Positions 23,031 through 33,603 of a DNA stretch of 64,000 nucleotides are shown piece by piece. Where the stretch lies: contig OX344752.2 of assembly GCA_947034885.2 (NCBI GenBank), positions 12,648,001 to 12,712,000 on the forward strand, read 5' to 3'. The position numbers were made by a program, and so were the translations under genes. Within the stretch, counting starts at the first letter, position 1; every line of letters starts with the position of its first letter. Below the pieces are notes generated by a model. It saw only the letters and a program-made list of their open reading frames with translations, made no database searches and was not told the origin of the DNA. Source of the DNA: Thuidium tamariscinum. Taxonomy: Eukaryota > Streptophyta > Bryopsida > Hypnales > Thuidiaceae.

Positions 23031-23279
23031 GATTTTTGAGGCCATTGGAAGATTGCGGGTTCCCGGATTGTGGGAACGCAGTTTCTACCGCATGAACAAA
23101 AATCTTACGTGGTCGAGAGAGTGCCACATCATTAAAAAAATTGAAATTTTTTGGGGGTTTCTTTTCATATTTCAGGACCCAATTCTTTTTTGAAAAATGT
23201 TGGCTTGACAATGGCCAGTAGTTATGGGAACAGTTTCGGGGAACAATCCTGAAGCGGCCCTTTGGAGGCCTCAAATCCC
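23030..23279. mobile_element. Family D (MULE-like) MITE, D2
   Basis: Left end GATTTTTGAGGCCATTGGAAG followed by ATTGCGGGTTCCCGG; right end GGCCCTTTGGAGGCCTCAAATCC, partly inverted. It shares the boxes GGGAACGCAGTTTCT, ACGTGGTCG and GGGAACAATCC with D3 at 37.5 kb. No unambiguous target duplication. Confidence 0.55.
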
Positions 23280-23440
23280 CTCTAGAGGAAGGGGGGCACA
23301 TGGTAGGAAGCTCAAGGTTCGACTGGAAGAAGCACAACAAATGAACCAAAAGAAAGGAAACACAAACCAAAGAAAGGAAGAACCAACGAAACCACCAGGG
23401 AATGCAGTTAGTGGCATTTACTTTATCAGTGAGATTCACA

Positions 23441-23766
23441 TTTTTTTTTTTTTTTGAACAACTGGACGAGCCATTGCATTAAAAGGAGAACCACAAAACA
23501 AACCGCCAAGCCACAAGGACTGGCACTGAAGAGAGAAGAGCGAAGGAACGAAAACAAAGGAACAACGAGCTAAAGGAACTGGTAGGAAGGCGGACCCTTC
23601 TCACTCCAAATAATCCTATCACCGTCCCTGTAAGCAATGATCGGCGATTGGAGCTAGGTCCTGTCAAACTTAGACCACAAGGAGGAAGCCCTAAGAGGTT
23701 GGGTCCTAGCACTGCTTTGAGTCTTAACAAACGCAGCCCGACCTGCATCAAGAAGCGCATCCCAAA
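23441..23766 (-). mobile_element. 5'-truncated LINE insertion, minus strand
   Basis: A run of T at the left, then the complement of a LINE 3' end (CTTTTAATGCAATGGCTCGTC on the minus strand). It is bounded by the 10-bp direct repeat GAGATTCACA at 23431-23440 and 23767-23776. Poly(A) plus a target-site duplication of this size shows target-primed reverse transcription; the 5' part is missing. The 126-codon minus-strand frame that overlaps it crosses the boundary and is not a gene. Confidence 0.8.
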
Positions 23767-23776
23767 GAGATTCACA

Positions 23777-24354
23777 GCTTCAACGGTGCGATTGGTAGCT
23801 TCCAAAGCAGAAGATTGAAGTTGGGGTAACAACCTTTGCTCGCAAACGATTCTGCACACCCATTATTCACCTTCAAGGCATAATAATGAAAGCTATGAAG
23901 CCTTCGCAAAACAAGAATATTTGTTATCGAGGGCCACGCAAACATCCAACCGTCGAGCGCCACAACCTGATTTTCATGCGAAGTTCAGCATAGCGAAGAA
24001 GGTGTGATGACCCCTAGTGTAGGGATCAAGAAGAAGCACCAAATCTTGGAGAATGGCACGGATAATGATATCAGCTTGAATCTCAGCGGCCTCTAGTGCG
24101 TTGGCGAGATAAACATTTGTCTGAGAACCCCAAAAGAACCTGTCACAAACTCAATTCATCACACTACTAATCAATCAATCACATATTTGGAATCAAAACT
24201 TTTAAATTATCTTGGAAGTTTACTAAACACTCCCACCGCCCTTTCTGGATATCACAACGGAGGGAGGTCAGATTTCCTCATTCTTCACATGAGTGCCTGG
24301 TGTGAGTGATCATGTGATCCCTTTCCATTGTTTTTTTTGTTTTTGTTTTTTTGT
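23777..24354. other. Diverged repeat related to 12.58-12.76 kb, and unassigned sequence
   Basis: The left half aligns loosely with 12.58-12.76 kb (ACCCATTATTCAC.., GCCACAACCTG.., GAAGGTGTGA). The LINE at 23441-23766 landed at its edge. No gene recognised. Confidence 0.35.
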
Positions 24355-24545
24355 TTGACACAAATGAATGCCCTATCCATTGTTTTTTAGTTTTTTTTAA
24401 ATGTTTTTTTGACACAAATGAATGCCCTTTCCATTGTTGTTTTTGTGTTTATATGTTTTTTTTGACACAAATGAATGCCCTTTTCATTGGTTTTTTTGTT
24501 TTCATGTTTTTTTGACACAAATGAATGCCCTTTTCATTGTAATGA
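24325..24545. repeat. Tandem repeat, ~4 copies of a 53-58-bp T-rich unit
   Basis: The core TTGACACAAATGAATGCCC recurs at about 24356, 24409, 24462 and 24515, each followed by CCATTG or TCATTG and a T/G-rich run. The unit length varies because the T tracts differ. The short plus-strand frame through it (24422-24718) arises from the repeat. Confidence 0.85.
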
Positions 24546-25290
24546 CTGGATTCTCATTTCTCAGTAAAGTCCTGGCACCTCACTTCAGTGGTACCAAAGT
24601 ATCAAAGTACCAAGGCATGTCGCGGACACGGTATTCTACAATCATTTTTATTGTTTTTAACATCATTATTATATTCCAGGCTCTGACTTGCAAATGTATA
24701 ATTTTTGGAAAGGAATAGGAAGGTGATTATTTGGGGAAAAAACCCGACATATTGTGCAATCAACCAATCACCATTTTTGTTCCACAGATGAAAAGAAATT
24801 TCATTGCAAACTGAAGAAGAAAGCCCCTGTTTCACTCATGCCAAGTGAGTGAGCCTGCCGAATTTGATGGTGGAAAAAGTGCAAAAAGTTACCAGGGTGA
24901 GCATTTGATGGCAGGGTCGATCCATCGGTCCGCGTCCATCAGTGTTCGCTGGTTCAAACCGCATGGAAATGATGGAGTGGGTGTTTGGTCTCATGTCAGG
25001 GTCCAACTAGGCAGCCCCTTTTTTGCGGCGCAAGAACTCCACAGGTTCTCTTGGAGGACTTCTTAGGAGCTGAACAGAGACCTTTTGACACTATCCACTC
25101 AAAAGATGCAGCCACCTTGGTTTACATTTCCCCCTTCCCCCTTCCCCCCTCCCCCCCTCCCCCCCTCCAAAAATTTACAAGCCATTGATATTTTTAAGAA
25201 GAATGGTGACCTTCAAAATCATCATTGATTTCTCAAAAAAATTACAATTCGTTGATCTCATGAGATTCAATCTCAATTGTCCAAACACGG
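24545..25290. other. Unassigned sequence with C-rich tract
   Basis: A pyrimidine tract of C runs separated by TT or T lies at ~25130-25168. At ~24951 GGTTCAAACC resembles a tRNA B box but no convincing A box precedes it. A 73-codon plus frame (24845-25066) is not recognised. Confidence 0.35.
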
Positions 25291-25515
25291 ATACAGATAT
25301 GGATATAATATTAAATACATATATAGTACACATCCAAATATGGATATAATATTAAATATACATACAATATTAAATATGTATATTGAATACATATACTAAA
25401 TACATATACTGAATATGTGTATTGAATGCATATATTGAAATATACATATAGTAATAAATACATATACTGAATACATATATTGAATGCATATATTGAATGT
25501 GTATACGGGTAAAAT
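25290..25515. repeat. AT-rich minisatellite
   Basis: Irregular head-to-tail repeats of TGAATACATATA and TATTAAATA-like words fill this stretch, for example ATACTGAATACATATATTG. Unit length drifts around 10-14 bases. The frame on the minus strand encodes a Tyr/Ile/Cys-rich repeat and is an artefact of this array. Confidence 0.8.
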
Positions 25516-26365
25516 CCCATATTGATTGTCCATCCTATTACCTTTTGAAAATTATAAGAGGTGGGGGGGGATGCAAATTTTTTTTAAATAATAATAATTA
25601 AATTTTTTTTAAATAGTTTCTTTGGGAAGGGGTTGGGGGGTTGGGTTGAGGCAATAATTTAAAAAATTAATTAATTCAAAATTCTTTTGAGTGGATAGTC
25701 ATGCCTCACTATGCCTATGCACTCAAAAGACAGGTCACAATAGGTTAAAAGACAGGTCACACTGATCAAGGCTGCTAAAGGGGCTGGGGTGAACTGACCC
25801 CCTCGCTAGGTCGCTTGGAAAAACGTTGGAATCTTTTTACTTTTGCAAGTAATTTTTAATTTCCATTTCTGAATTCATATTTGCAATTAAGAGGCCCCTA
25901 ATTAGCTAGATGGTGTGTTTAAGGTCAATTAGGGAAGCACCAAATAAGGGGCTTTTTGTTTTACTTGCACCCCTGGAATTACTTGGAGTGGCTGAGCAAG
26001 GGCCAATTCACCCCAATCCTAAAGGGAGGGGGCCACTGAGAAAAACATTTTATTTTATTTTAAAACACATGGACAATTTCCATTGAATGAGGAACACTGA
26101 GAAAAAAAACTTTCATCAAGTCCTGTGAGGCCGGCATGAATTATCCACCTCAGGAAAACTCTGAATTTTTTTATCTTTCATGCTGGATAAAATTGGCAAA
26201 CTTTGAATTTGTATTTGCTATCAAAGGGCCCAAATTAGCTTAACGTAGTGCACATGGTAAATAAATCGAGAAAGAAATAGGGGGTGTTTTTTTTATTTTT
26301 ATTTACTTACACCCCTGGAAAGAATCTAGGGGCGGAGTGAGGGGGCCAATTCACCTTGCAAGACG
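25516..26365. other. Diverged dispersed repeats, including a micro-LINE insertion
   Basis: G-rich runs lie near 25.56 and 25.63 kb. Two diverged copies of one dispersed unit follow: 25.78-26.03 kb and 26.16-26.36 kb share ATTTGCTATCAAAG/ATTTGCAATTAAGAG, ACACCCCTGGAA and GGGCCAATTCACC. No gene is present. Confidence 0.45.
26046..26094 (-). mobile_element. 49-bp LINE 3'-end insertion (minus)
   Basis: A T-rich run plus AAAACACATGGACAATTTCC, the complement of a LINE 3' terminus, sits between two copies of CACTGAGAAAAA (26034-26045 and 26095-26106). This is a target-primed insertion reduced to the last ~50 bases. Confidence 0.7.
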
Positions 26366-26821
26366 TTAAATCCTACCATCAAAGGCGGGCCCAATAGAGT
26401 AATTTTGGGCTCTCAAGGATAAAAGTGAAAAAGCCCCCTATTTTGTGTTGTGTCTAGGATATGTTGTAGACCTCTCCTAAGTAATTTGGGGTCTCTAATT
26501 GCAAATATGAATTTAGAATTTGCCATAACATTCAGTAGCAACCTGTCACATTGCCTCCCAACGGATGAAATGGTGTGGAATATCCCACACCATTCCATCC
26601 AGGAGATGAAATGGTGTGAAATATTCCACACCATTGAGTAACTACAGTTGCAAACTTCAAAAAATGTCAGATGAAATTAGGTGATGGGGACTTCACAAAG
26701 GGAAAGGCAGTCCTTCTATGGGCTACTGAATGTTGCGGCAACAAAAGAAAAAAATTCCTGCATTTCTATCCGAGGTAAATCCACCATGCTGGGCCCGCCC
26801 ACCTTTGATGGTAGGATTTAA
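26366..26821. mobile_element. MITE with AATCCTACCATCAAAGG ends (family F)
   Basis: Left end TTAAATCCTACCATCAAAGG followed by CGGGCCCA; right end TGGGCCCGCC, then CCTTTGATGGTAGGATTTAA. The right end has a 4-5-base insertion (CCCAC). Inside, AATGGTGTGGAATATCCCACACCATT at ~26570 is a hairpin followed by a near copy 35 bases on; a diverged relative lies at ~35.76-35.83 kb. Confidence 0.65.
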
Positions 26822-27064
26822 TGTCGTCCGTTCACCTTGACCATGCTGTGATACTGTAGTGGGGAGTTCCCATGTCTGTCATGGACAGACGAATCTGCCA
26901 CAAAATCATTTTATTATAATAAGTTCATAAGAAGCAAAAAGCAAGTCAAGTTGCGATGCATTGACAATCCAGGCCCCAGCCGTGCTGATTTCAACGCTTC
27001 ATTGTCATTGTGTGCTGTGCTCTGAGAAACTGACCTTGGACTGCAGTTCCAAAGTTGAGTTTAC
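26822..27064. other. Unassigned sequence
   Basis: Moderate composition, no element ends and no coding frame recognised. Confidence 0.3.
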
Positions 27065-27791
27065 TTAACCCTTGAAGGACGGGTCTATGACCACTGGTTA
27101 GAAGCCCCCTTTCTGGTCACTCAATTTGATACCATTCAGGAACCAATCAAGTATGAAATTTTTTATTTTTATTTTTCAGAGATGGAAGTACACGTCTTCT
27201 GCACTTCACAGAAATTTCAGATTTTTTTAGAGGAAAATTGATTTTTATGAGATTTTTTGAAGAAAAAATGAAGAAAAAATCATAGAAAATTATCTCAAAA
27301 AATTTGAAAATTTCACGATGTGTGTAAATTGTTGTGACAAACATCATGGTGTAAACTCAACGTCCGTGTACACCTATTTATAGGTTGCAGTGGACACCAA
27401 AGATGCAACCAAAATTCAAATTACAATAAAATTTTCAATTTTATAAAATTTTCCAAAATTCCAATTGGAGTAGAAACTAGAAGAAAAGGCCTTCATTTCA
27501 TTACTTGGGTTCAAACTCAAAAAATGTCATTTTCAAGGAGAAATTTCAGATTCATTCAATTTCTCAAAATACACTGAAATGGCAAATTTTGCCATCCATT
27601 TTCTCTAATTACTTCTCAACTACATGAAAAGAAATAGTAGTTAGACTAAAAACTCAATTGGAGACTCTTTACAACTGAACGTGAAAGGTCATTAAAAAAA
27701 GTGGATGAAAAAACTACTATTCACGTCCTCTGCTGCCCCTACAAAGTCATCCAAACACCAAAAAATGGCGTCGGCATTGCTTAGGGGTTAA
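27065..27791. mobile_element. Family C (TTAA-type) MITE, C6
   Basis: Flanked by TTAA at 27065-27068 and 27788-27791, with ends CCCTTGAAGGACGGG and GCTTAGGGG. It is a close relative of C8 at 31.4 kb (shared GGTCTATGACCACTGG and TTCAGAGATG). The sequence to its right is repeated at 29053 without the element, where a single TTAA stands at the same place. Confidence 0.8.
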
Positions 27792-28130
27792 GGGCAAAAC
27801 ACCCATTCCGGTGCCTGTTTCTTGCAATGGATAGTAGATTCACCTAAATGTGTCAGTAGAGTTCCCTTAATGTGTTCGCCACATGTGTGATTGTAATTTG
27901 TTGATACAATTGAAGGAACCTATAGGACGGTTTCACAAGACTAGGGAGCCAAAACTTTGAAAATTTGTAGAAATTACATATTGAATATGAAAAATCTAAT
28001 TTTTTTTAATATTCATGAATTTCACTCACTAATACTAGAAAAATATCATTTTTAGAAAATGTTGCCTCCAATTATGCTGAATTCCTTATTTTGATGGATT
28101 TGGGTGTTTCCACTGTACATGAGGTGAGAA
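27792..28130. repeat. Long direct repeat, copy 1
   Basis: Starts GGGCAAAACACCCATTCC and runs to GGGTGTTTCCACTGTA. It matches 29054-29440 at high identity over its length. It lacks about 50 bases present in copy 2. Confidence 0.8.
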
Positions 28131-29052
28131 AAGCTTACACCCTAAATTGCACCTTGCCTAAAACTGCCATCATCACTCAGTGTACATTTCCAAAACCATT
28201 TGGTACATATGTTGAAGAAATGATTTTAGGACATCTACCAAATGAAAACTTTGACCTTTCCTAATTTAAAGTATGCAATATTTAGATATCCTTGCAATTG
28301 GTATTTGGAATGTGAATCTAGTTCAAAAACAGGTCTAACTTCATCTCCCACATCAATATGAACATGTGTGAAAGAACTCATTTTTGAACCTCTACCAAAA
28401 AACACTTTGCCCCTTCCTTCATAACATTTTGTTTAAGATGGCATTCTTTGGAGCATTGGAACCTCCTCTCTTTTCTTTTTTGAAGCATGAATAATTTCAA
28501 TTGATGAAGGAAACAATACGCCAAACCACAAATGGAACAAGCCCTTGGTAGATTTGTTTTTGGTAGGCTTTTAAAAAAGAGTTCTCGTCTTCTTATTTCT
28601 TTTATCACCAAACTGTTGCAAAACTAACTACAACTAGTTCCAAGCTCCTTGACATTAGAACCTTCTTTCACTCGCCAACTACAAAATATGAAAATTTGAC
28701 CAATCTAAATACAATAACTAGGCACAATATCATACATGTAGGTTAGATTCAGCAACTTACTTCTAAAATATTTTTATTTTAAAATTTCAACAATTGAACA
28801 ATTTGCTTTCTTTTTCTTGGATTTTGGCACTTTATTCTTCCTACTTTTTCAACACTCCCAATTTTGGATTAATTTTTTCTATGCATGTGTCAATGTGTCA
28901 GTTTTCTGAATTTTTGCAAGAATAATGTTTGAATGCTGAAATTTGGCAACAACGAAAATCTTCAGGCATTAAAAAACAATTCTACAACTTTTAAAATTTT
29001 GGACATGTTCCCAAATTTTCTCTAGTTATTTCGGAAACTAACCTACACTTAA
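28131..29052. other. Interior between the two long direct repeats
   Basis: About 0.9 kb of AT-rich sequence. The only long frame (77 codons, 28378-28611, minus) is not recognised. There is no visible primer-binding site or polypurine tract, so an LTR-type origin is unproven. Confidence 0.35.
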
Positions 29053-29440
29053 GGGCAAAACACCCATTCCCGCACCTGTTCTTTGCAGTGGACTGTAGAT
29101 TCACCCAAATGCGTTAGTAGACTTCCCTTAATGTATTCGCTACATGTATGATTGTAATTTGCTGACACAATTGAAGAACATATAGAGAAATTTAGTTGGC
29201 TAAATGCTTATTTTCGCAGGGTTCAGTTTTGGGGGCACCTACAGGACGGTTCTAGAGGTCTAGGGAGCCAACACTTTGAAAATTTGTAGAAATTACATAC
29301 TGTATCCAAAAAATCTAATTTTTTTTTTAATATTCATGATTTTCACTTGCTAATACTTGGAAAATATCATTTTTTACAAAACGTTGCCTCCAACTATGGT
29401 GAATTCCTTATTTAGACAGTTTTGGGTGTTTCCACTGTAT
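29053..29440. repeat. Long direct repeat, copy 2
   Basis: Second copy of the 27792-28130 repeat, again beginning GGGCAAAACACCCATTCC. It keeps a ~50-base segment near 29185-29235 (TTTTCGCAGGGTTCAG within it) that copy 1 lacks. It is preceded by TTAA, the unoccupied version of the C6 site. Confidence 0.8.
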
Positions 29441-29977
29441 GGTAGAAAAAAGTGGCGGTTTGGGGGTAACTCACCCACCTCCTAGACTTCAGTCTGGGAC
29501 CGACATCCCAAAAAATTGAAAAAGCAATGGAATTGGTCCATATGCTTCCAAAAGAATTTTGAAAAATGATCCGAGGTGGCGAAAGGCCAATGGGGGAATG
29601 TAAAAATTGGGGTACTGCCAACAACTGGAACCTCAGTGGCCAGACACGGCTGGGCTTGCTTGTTGGCATCAATGGGGAGATGCCATCTGTCAGTACTTTT
29701 GATTTCTCCGATGCAGTGTCCACCAACACGGGCATGTTCCCCATGCGTACACACTACACACTACTGACGGGAATATAGAATTGTTCGTGGAACTCGCAGT
29801 AATTTCAAAGAAACTGAAAGGAACTACAGTATCTTACTGTATTAATTCTATCTACAGTACAGTACTGTAGTGTACCGGTAGTGTAGGCCACATTCTTTTT
29901 AGGCAATTTACTCACTACGGAGTATTTCCTAGATTTCCTTCAGGACAGGCCCATAACTTTCAGCGAGGTTGCCTTAC
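29441..29977. other. Unassigned sequence running into a duplicated segment
   Basis: Overlapping frames on both strands around 29412-29778 match nothing recognised. From ~29850 the text (CTATCTACAGTACAGTACTG and CACTACGGAGTATTTCC) is repeated near 31.1 and 32.5 kb. Confidence 0.35.
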
Positions 29978-30932
29978 TCAACCCCTAAAGGCCCAAGGCC
30001 TTTTTTGAGCTTCTCTGAATTTGCTTTAAAGTGAAAAAAAAGTCAACTTTTTGATGAGCTTTATCAACTTCTTTTTGAAATGTAACCATACAAATTCAAA
30101 CCAAACATATTAGAGATCATTTAGGAAAATAAAACACAACAATATCACTTATGGATTGAAAGATTATAATGTTTGATTATGAGGGTGTTAAAATTGCAAA
30201 AATGATGTGAAGTCTTGTAATCCTCTTTTCACAAGTCAAATCTATAAAGTTGGTGACCAGAAAAATATGAGGTGAAATGGCCTAATATGCATAGCCCTAA
30301 TCAATTTATAGCTTCTCATAATCTTCTCTACAATTTTTTTAAGTGAATTTCTAATGTGATTTTTTCTCCAAGATCTACTGTATTTAACGCTCATTTTCAA
30401 GAGCCCTCAATACTAGAGAAAGTCAAGATTGCAATGGATACCCTTGTACAAAATGTTGAATAGGAAAATCATAGTCAATCATTTTCAAGATCAGTTTTTT
30501 GATGCTTAAATTAGACTTTAAAATAATTCCTCAAAAATATAAACTACTAAAAATAGCAGCTTGGTTAAATTTTCTTCAAAGTTTTGCAAACACTAAATTT
30601 TGGTGCCTTGGGTACAGTTTTTTTTTTTCATTTCTTGTGAACTGCCAAAGTGGCGATATTGCATTTTACCGTGGAGCTCCAAATCTCAACATTCATCTAT
30701 ATATTGGATAGAAAATATCATATTAGCATATAATACATATGTATCATTGTATTTTCATCCATTATTTGGCGATTTCATCCACTGTTTTAAAAAAATTTGA
30801 AGTTTATTGGTGATTTCATCCAAAATTTTACTGTTTTTTTTCCTATAGGCTAGGTGCCAGGCTAAAAAATTTGGTGCAATTTTGCACCCAATCGCCAGAG
30901 AAAAAAACCCTGCTTGGGCATTTAGGGGTTAA
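29978..30932. mobile_element. Family C (TTAA-type) MITE, C7
   Basis: Left flank TCAA (29978-29981), right flank TTAA (30929-30932). Ends CCCCTAAAGGCCCAAGGCC and CTTGGGCATTTAGGGG. Its interior is the reference form for C10-C12 (for example AGTTTTGCAAACACTAAATTTTGG). It sits within a segment that recurs at ~32.5 kb without it. Confidence 0.75.
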
Positions 30933-30981
30933 GTTCACCCTGCCCCTCTTTGGAGTTCTCATCTACAAAATTTATCCACTC

Positions 30982-31073
30982 TCTTCATTCGTCCCGCTTT
31001 GCCTTGGCTGTATTTGATCCATTTTTTAAAATGCAATGGTTCTCCATTTGTTATTAAAAAAAATCCACTCATC
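30982..31073 (+). mobile_element. 92-bp LINE 3'-end insertion (plus)
   Basis: Ends AAAATGCAATGGTTCTCCATT, then TTGTTATT and eight A. The 7-bp TCCACTC is duplicated at 30975-30981 and 31074-31080. The related segment at ~32.60 kb reads straight through (TTCATCCACTCATCATGAC), giving a paralogous empty site. Confidence 0.75.
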
Positions 31074-31117
31074 ATGACTACATTAAGTTACTATATTGAT
31101 TCTATCTACAGTACAGT

Positions 31118-31347
31118 ACTGTAGTGTATCGGTAGTGTAGGCCACATTCTTTTTAGGCAATTTACTCACTACGGACAGTGTTCTCAAAACTGTTTTTGGA
31201 AATTAGTGCAATATGCTACCTTTCAAGAGAAACTGTAGTGTATCGGTAGTGTAGGCCACATTCTTTTTAGGCAATTTACTCACTACGGACAGTGTTCTCA
31301 AAACTGTTTTTGGAAATTAGTGCAATATGCTACCTTTCAAGAGAAAC
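31118..31347. repeat. 114-bp tandem duplication
   Basis: The unit beginning ACTGTAGTGTATCGG (31118) repeats exactly from 31232. Both copies contain CACTACGGACAGTGTTCTC and end TTTCAAGAGAA. A third, partial relative starts near 29867. Confidence 0.95.
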
Positions 31348-31430
31348 AGGCATCAACTTTGGCTATCTTGAGAATGAGTAGTAGCCGAGTAAAATAAAAA
31401 AGAAAGGATTTTGCAGGTTGTGAAGGATTA

Positions 31431-32165
31431 TTAACCCCTAAACGACGGGCCTATGACCACTGGTTTGAAGACTCCTCTCCCGTCACACAATTTGTTACCG
31501 TTTTAGAACCAGTCATGTCTCGAAAATTTTATTTTTATTTTTCAGAGATGAAAGTACATCTCTTCTATACTTCACAGAAATTTCAGATTTTTTTGAGGAA
31601 AATTGATTTTCATGACAGTTTTTGAAGAAAAAGTGAAGAAAAAATAATAGAAAATAGAAAATAATCTCAAAAAATCTGAAAATTTCACCATGTGTGTACA
31701 TTATAGTGACAAACATTATGGTGTAAACTCAACTTCCGTGTACACCTATTTCTAGGCTCCAGTGGACATTAAAAATCCAGCCAAAATTCAAATTGCTATA
31801 GAACATTCGATTTTACGAATTTTTCCAAAATTCCAATTGCAGTAGAAACTAGAAGTGAGGACCTTCATTTTGTTAGTTGGGCTCAAATTCAGAAAATGTC
31901 ATTTTCAAGGAGAAATTTTTAATTTACTCAATTTCTCAAAATACACTAAAACAACAAATTTTGCCATCTGTTTTTGGTAATTACTTCTCAACCACATGAA
32001 ATCAAACATCAGCCAGACAAAAAACTCAGTTGGACACTCTTCGTAACTCAACATGCAAGGGCATTAAAAAAAATACAGATGAAAAAACTATTGTTCAGCT
32101 CCTCTTCTGGTCCCTTGCAGTCATCCAAAGGCCACGGAATGGCTTCGGCGTCGTTTAAGGGTTAA
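31431..32165. mobile_element. Family C (TTAA-type) MITE, C8
   Basis: TTAA at 31431-31434 and 32162-32165. Ends CCCCTAAACGACGGG and CGTTTAAGGG. Interior closely follows C6. Confidence 0.8.
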
Positions 32166-32642
32166 GAGTACTGTAAGACAAAACTAACTAAATATATGCT
32201 AATTCTACTATAGAAGAAGTTGCAAATTGGCTATCAAATTTTATTGTTTGTTGTAATTTTGACTAAAATGGCTCCATTGAAGGCCCTTTTTTACAGTGTA
32301 ATAGTAGCGCAAGGATTTTTTTGGTAGAAGTGGAGCGAAATTTAGCCAAGTTTGAGAACGCTGCTACAGAGCAGTGATCTCAAGGTTTTTAGTCAAATGT
32401 TCATTTTTGGAAGATTTTTAAAAATTTATACAAAGGGCATGAAAAAATTAAGTAGAAAATGAGCGAAATTTAGCTGGTTTTGGGATCATTGTTACGGAGT
32501 ATTTCCTAGATTTAGTTTCGTACAGGACAGGCAGCAAGGTTGCCTTACTTGAATTCATTTTCCTTTTTGGAGTTCTCATCCACAAAATTCATCCACTCAT
32601 CATGACTATCTATACATTAAATTAGCATGGTATATTCTTTTT
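32166..32642. other. Remainder of the duplicated segment
   Basis: Around 32.50-32.63 kb the text (TTACGGAGTATTTCCTAGATTT, CAGGACAGGC, TTTGGAGTTCTCATC) repeats that at 29.92-29.98 and 30.95-30.98 kb. No gene seen. Confidence 0.5.
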
Positions 32643-33004
32643 CTTTTGTTTGTTTGTTACGTTGAGATCTCCCGGACCGTGAGTCCCCCGGGTGTGTGTT
32701 TGGTACCGTCGGAAAGCCCTCAACAAGGAGGGATGCACGGGCTTTGATTCATGGTATTCCAACCTACAGCATGAAAGTTATTGAATTTTGAAGTTTCTAT
32801 ACATTAAAAAAATTAGAAAATTATGTTTGTTTGTTTGTTACGTTGAGATCTCCCAGACCGTGAGTCCCCCGGGTGCGTATCTGGTACCATCGGAAAGCCC
32901 TTGGCGAGGAGGGGTGCACGGGCTTTGATTCATGGTGTTCCAACCTACAGCATGAAAGTTATTGAATTTTGAAGTTTCTATACATTAAAAAAATTAGAAA
33001 ATTA
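32643..33004 (-). repeat. 181-bp tandem duplication of a SINE-like unit
   Basis: Two copies, starting near 32643 and 32824, with GTTTGTTTGTTACGTTGAGATC, GTGAGTCCCCCGGGTG and GCACGGGCTTTGATTCATGG in the same order. Read on the minus strand, the unit ends in an (AAAC)n-like tail, as SINEs do. A diverged single copy lies at ~42.07-42.24 kb and a remote one at ~62.70-62.86 kb. The pair probably arose by tandem duplication, not two insertions, because the downstream text is also repeated. Confidence 0.7.
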
Positions 33005-33603
33005 TTTATTATGTTGTTTTTCTTTCTTTTAGACCATGGCAACGGCACGGGCCACTCTAGTATATTTGAGATTTGGAATAGTGGTAGTTCATTTATTGTG
33101 TGCTCCAATTTCTTTATGCTAATTCTAGGATTAGATATACTCATCAACAAAAAAATTCTAGGAAAGAAGATATGCCAAAACTTTTAAGAATCTTGGTTGA
33201 GTATTGAATATAATTGAGAAACTGCAACCATTTGATACCAACAACTTAGATTGGATCATTAATAAGCAAGTGAAGATCTTTGTATAGATATGGGGTGGTC
33301 GGAGGTAAAACAAACAATGTGGAATTCATAATGAAAAATTGAAGGAGTTCAGTTAGAGATGATCTTGAACTCCACAAATGATGGCGGAAAGGTATCCAAA
33401 CCGAATAGAGAAGTTGTGGATTTGATACCTAGCGGTGATGGGTGGTTTACCTTGCGTGAAAGCAACCTTTGTTCTTGATGGAAACCCTTGTAGTGTGTTC
33501 TTTAATACATTTGTGTCAAAATAAATAAATAAATAATTAGAATGAGTTCAAATTCTCATAGTTAAGCTAAGAACAAGAATACCTTTTTTAACATTTTCAA
33601 ACA
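33005..33603. other. AT-rich sequence with a possible tRNA-like SINE
   Basis: From ~33380 to 33536 GATGGCGGAAAGG, GTGGATTTGATACC and a final AAATAAATAAATAAATAA tail look like a diverged tRNA-derived SINE on the plus strand. No gene seen. Confidence 0.35.

Noticed and set aside
24325-24545. CRISPR-like array
   Set aside because: Units differ in length, spacers are T/G-rich tracts rather than unique sequence, and the context is a plant nuclear genome.
24940-24970. Possible tRNA gene (B-box-like GGTTCAAACC)
   Set aside because: No acceptor-stem pairing, no anticodon arm and no proper A box upstream.
27792-29440. LTR retrotransposon
   Set aside because: The direct repeats lack clear TG..CA ends, a primer site and any gag or pol coding; left as a direct-repeat pair.
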